Assembly: GCA_964608095.1 (NCBI GenBank)
Contig: CAZSMK010000081.1
Span: 15,804-79,803, forward strand
Origin: CAZSMK01 sp964608095
Lineage (GTDB): Bacteria; Sumerlaeota; Sumerlaeia; MWCT01; JAGHBZ01
DNA length: 64,000 bases
Direction: 5' to 3'
A model generated the notes under the pieces. It was not told the DNA's origin and did not search any database. It worked only from the letters and a program-made list of their open reading frames with translations. Below, in pieces: positions 62,655-64,000 of the stretch (position 1 is its first letter; the number at the start of each line of letters is the position of its first letter). The position numbers and the translations under genes are program-made.

Positions 62655-63830
62655 ATGAACCGAAAGCCCTCTTTTTTACTACAGATAAGCAGACTCACGA
62701 TAACGTGTGTAAAAATTACTCCTATCGCCGCACTCCTGCTTTTTCTTTCAGGATGCAGTCTCCTGATCATCGATTCGAATCCTCGTGGTGCAGAGATCTT
62801 ATATACAGGAAATGATACTCGCGCTATGAGATGGGAGATCTGGTGTCCCTCAGACAATGAGCATCCTTCAACAACGCCCAAATGGCATCTTACCTTTAAA
62901 CGCGGTACGTTTTTCTTCAGAACCCATCTTGAGGACTATTACGAACCGGAACCCCAATTGGTTGAAGTATTGCCGTTGAGGATTTCAAAAGTTACCTTCG
63001 ATATGGAAGAAAAGCCGGATAGCTTTGCACGACGCCAGAGAGAGAAGGGACTGGTTTTCTACGAGGGAGAATGGGTCAATCCGGTTGATGCCGGTCTGGT
63101 TCAATACAATGGTAAATGGATCACGGAGGAACAACGCTTTGAAATCCAGCAAAGAGAAAAGGGGCTGGTCAAGTATGGGGGCAAGTGGATGACGCCTGAG
63201 GAGAAAGAAGCGCTACTCGCTGAAGAATATCGGGCACAAGGATTGGTCAAATACAAGGGGAAGTGGCTTAAAATCGAGGTATATGAAGACGAAAAGGCAA
63301 TCGATGATAAAGTGGAACAACTCAGGATGACGGGTGAAACGCAAGAGCTCGATGTCCCCATTGTGGTAGGTATAATTCGAAGTGAAAAAGCCAAGATTCG
63401 GTTGTTCAATGGGGTTGGAAATGCTGCGATGTTTTACCTTTCCGGTCCTGAATCTTTAAAGTTTCTCATTGATGGATATGACAGTGAAGTGACCATGATG
63501 GCGCCGGGTGACTATATAATCGCCGTCGAAGAGACAAGGACAACGGAAACTTTACGAGAACGATATGTCCCACCTCATATCGTCCAGTCCAACCTTAAAG
63601 ATGGATTTCAATATTCACTCACCTACGAGGGAGAACCCGTCAGCATTCCTGTGAAGAGTGAAGATGTCGATGAATATATCGACGAAAAATTTCAAATACC
63701 CACCATTGAGATTCCTATCTCGGAACAAGAGATAGAAGAGTTAAGAAAACCACGTCTACCGGAAAGAACGCCTTCCGGAGAACCGGGACAAAGGAGACCA
63801 CCGCGCCAAAACCCAACTCCTACCGATTGA
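62655..63830 (+). CDS. Repeat-containing PEGA-like lipoprotein
   Basis: 391 aa with lipobox LSGC (Cys 34). First part (~38-115) resembles a PEGA domain (SNPRGAEILYTGN, LPLRISKVTFDME). Then four short tandem repeats of GLVxYxGKWhT, roughly at residues 130-215 (DNA ~63043-63290): GLVFYEGEWV, GLVQYNGKWI, GLVKYGGKWM, GLVKYKGKWL. The C-terminal ~60 residues are Pro/Arg-rich (PRLPERTPSGEPGQRRPPRQ). Not a recognised protein; a cell-surface or wall-associated lipoprotein is likely. Confidence 0.7.
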   Translation: MNRKPSFLLQISRLTITCVKITPIAALLLFLSGCSLLIIDSNPRGAEILYTGNDTRAMRWEIWCPSDNEHPSTTPKWHLTFKRGTFFFRTHLEDYYEPEPQLVEVLPLRISKVTFDMEEKPDSFARRQREKGLVFYEGEWVNPVDAGLVQYNGKWITEEQRFEIQQREKGLVKYGGKWMTPEEKEALLAEEYRAQGLVKYKGKWLKIEVYEDEKAIDDKVEQLRMTGETQELDVPIVVGIIRSEKAKIRLFNGVGNAAMFYLSGPESLKFLIDGYDSEVTMMAPGDYIIAVEETRTTETLRERYVPPHIVQSNLKDGFQYSLTYEGEPVSIPVKSEDVDEYIDEKFQIPTIEIPISEQEIEELRKPRLPERTPSGEPGQRRPPRQNPTPTD

Positions 63831-64000
63831 CTCTTATATCTACAATTCCTTAGGATTCTTTCGTACTCGAAGGGATCAAATAACCGTTATCGTACGCCCA
63901 GATTAGCCCAAGTTCGACAGTTAGAAGGATAGGGGTACTGAAAAAAGGAGACTTACGTTTTTTTGAGGGTAAAAGTCGCCACTACATTTTCGATTTTTTT

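Noticed and set aside
1..64000. tRNA, rRNA or CRISPR array
   Set aside because: No GTTCRA-type T-loop with flanking stems in any gap, no rRNA core sequence, and no regular direct repeats were seen by eye.

Overview
The window is chromosomal DNA from a Gram-negative (diderm) bacterium. lpxK and hldE point to lipid A and LPS-core synthesis, and there are many lipoproteins with clear lipoboxes and several periplasmic cell-wall enzymes. There are no rRNAs, tRNAs, insertion sequences, prophage genes or CRISPR arrays that I can see. G+C looks mid-40s percent by eye (not counted). The mix of families (Gld-type ABC genes with DUF4340, MglA/roadblock, PATAN/DUF4388, CotH with VTC and DUF4956, DUF4432) resembles uncultivated lineages with planctomycete- or deltaproteobacteria-like repertoires. 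The phylum cannot be fixed from this window alone.

Layout. 1-4.7 kb (+): a four-gene Gld-like ABC exporter operon, cut by the left edge. 4.7-11.2 kb (-): lpxK, a DUF4432 sugar-mutarotase-like protein, grpE, an HlyD-type adaptor, a sugar-phosphate nucleotidyltransferase and threonine synthase. 11.3-19.3 kb (+): uppP, the dnaX-ybaB-recR replication/repair operon, then a sugar-binding lipoprotein, uridine kinase and hldE. 19.3-22.2 kb (-): pyruvate phosphate dikinase with lysine-rich tails and a good terminator. 22.5-24.8 kb (+): three poorly known genes, one of them a GT-C-like glycosyltransferase broken by a -1 shift in a C run. 24.8-31.7 kb (-): a cell-wall amidase fused to a degenerate M23 domain, two sugar ABC permeases, an endonuclease III-like/RadC fusion, an NlpD-like LysM-LytM protein and a HAD nucleotidase. 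31.7-35.3 kb (+): YlxM-like protein, a proline-rich exported protein, a PhnD-like binding protein and gatA.

35.4-43.9 kb (-) is the most distinctive region. A compact cluster carries a TPR protein and a four-TM protein that both end in roadblock-like domains, MglB, an MglA GTPase with an unusual C-terminal extension, another roadblock protein, a PATAN/DUF4388 protein, and a response regulator with a long helical stalk and a C-terminal membrane anchor. A radical SAM gene and a hydrogenase-type maturation protease lie upstream on the same strand. This looks like a membrane-associated small-GTPase polarity or signalling module.

44-50.6 kb: a YgeY-type M20 hydrolase (+), then a CotH-kinase/beta-helix giant, DUF4956 and VTC operon (-). 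51.3-64 kb: a large membrane-anchored protein with pseudopilin-like C-terminal repeats (+), glnD (-), moxR, a metallophosphoesterase and nadB (+), a small lipoprotein (-), and finally a lipoprotein form of protein-L-isoaspartate methyltransferase and a repeat-containing PEGA-like lipoprotein (+).
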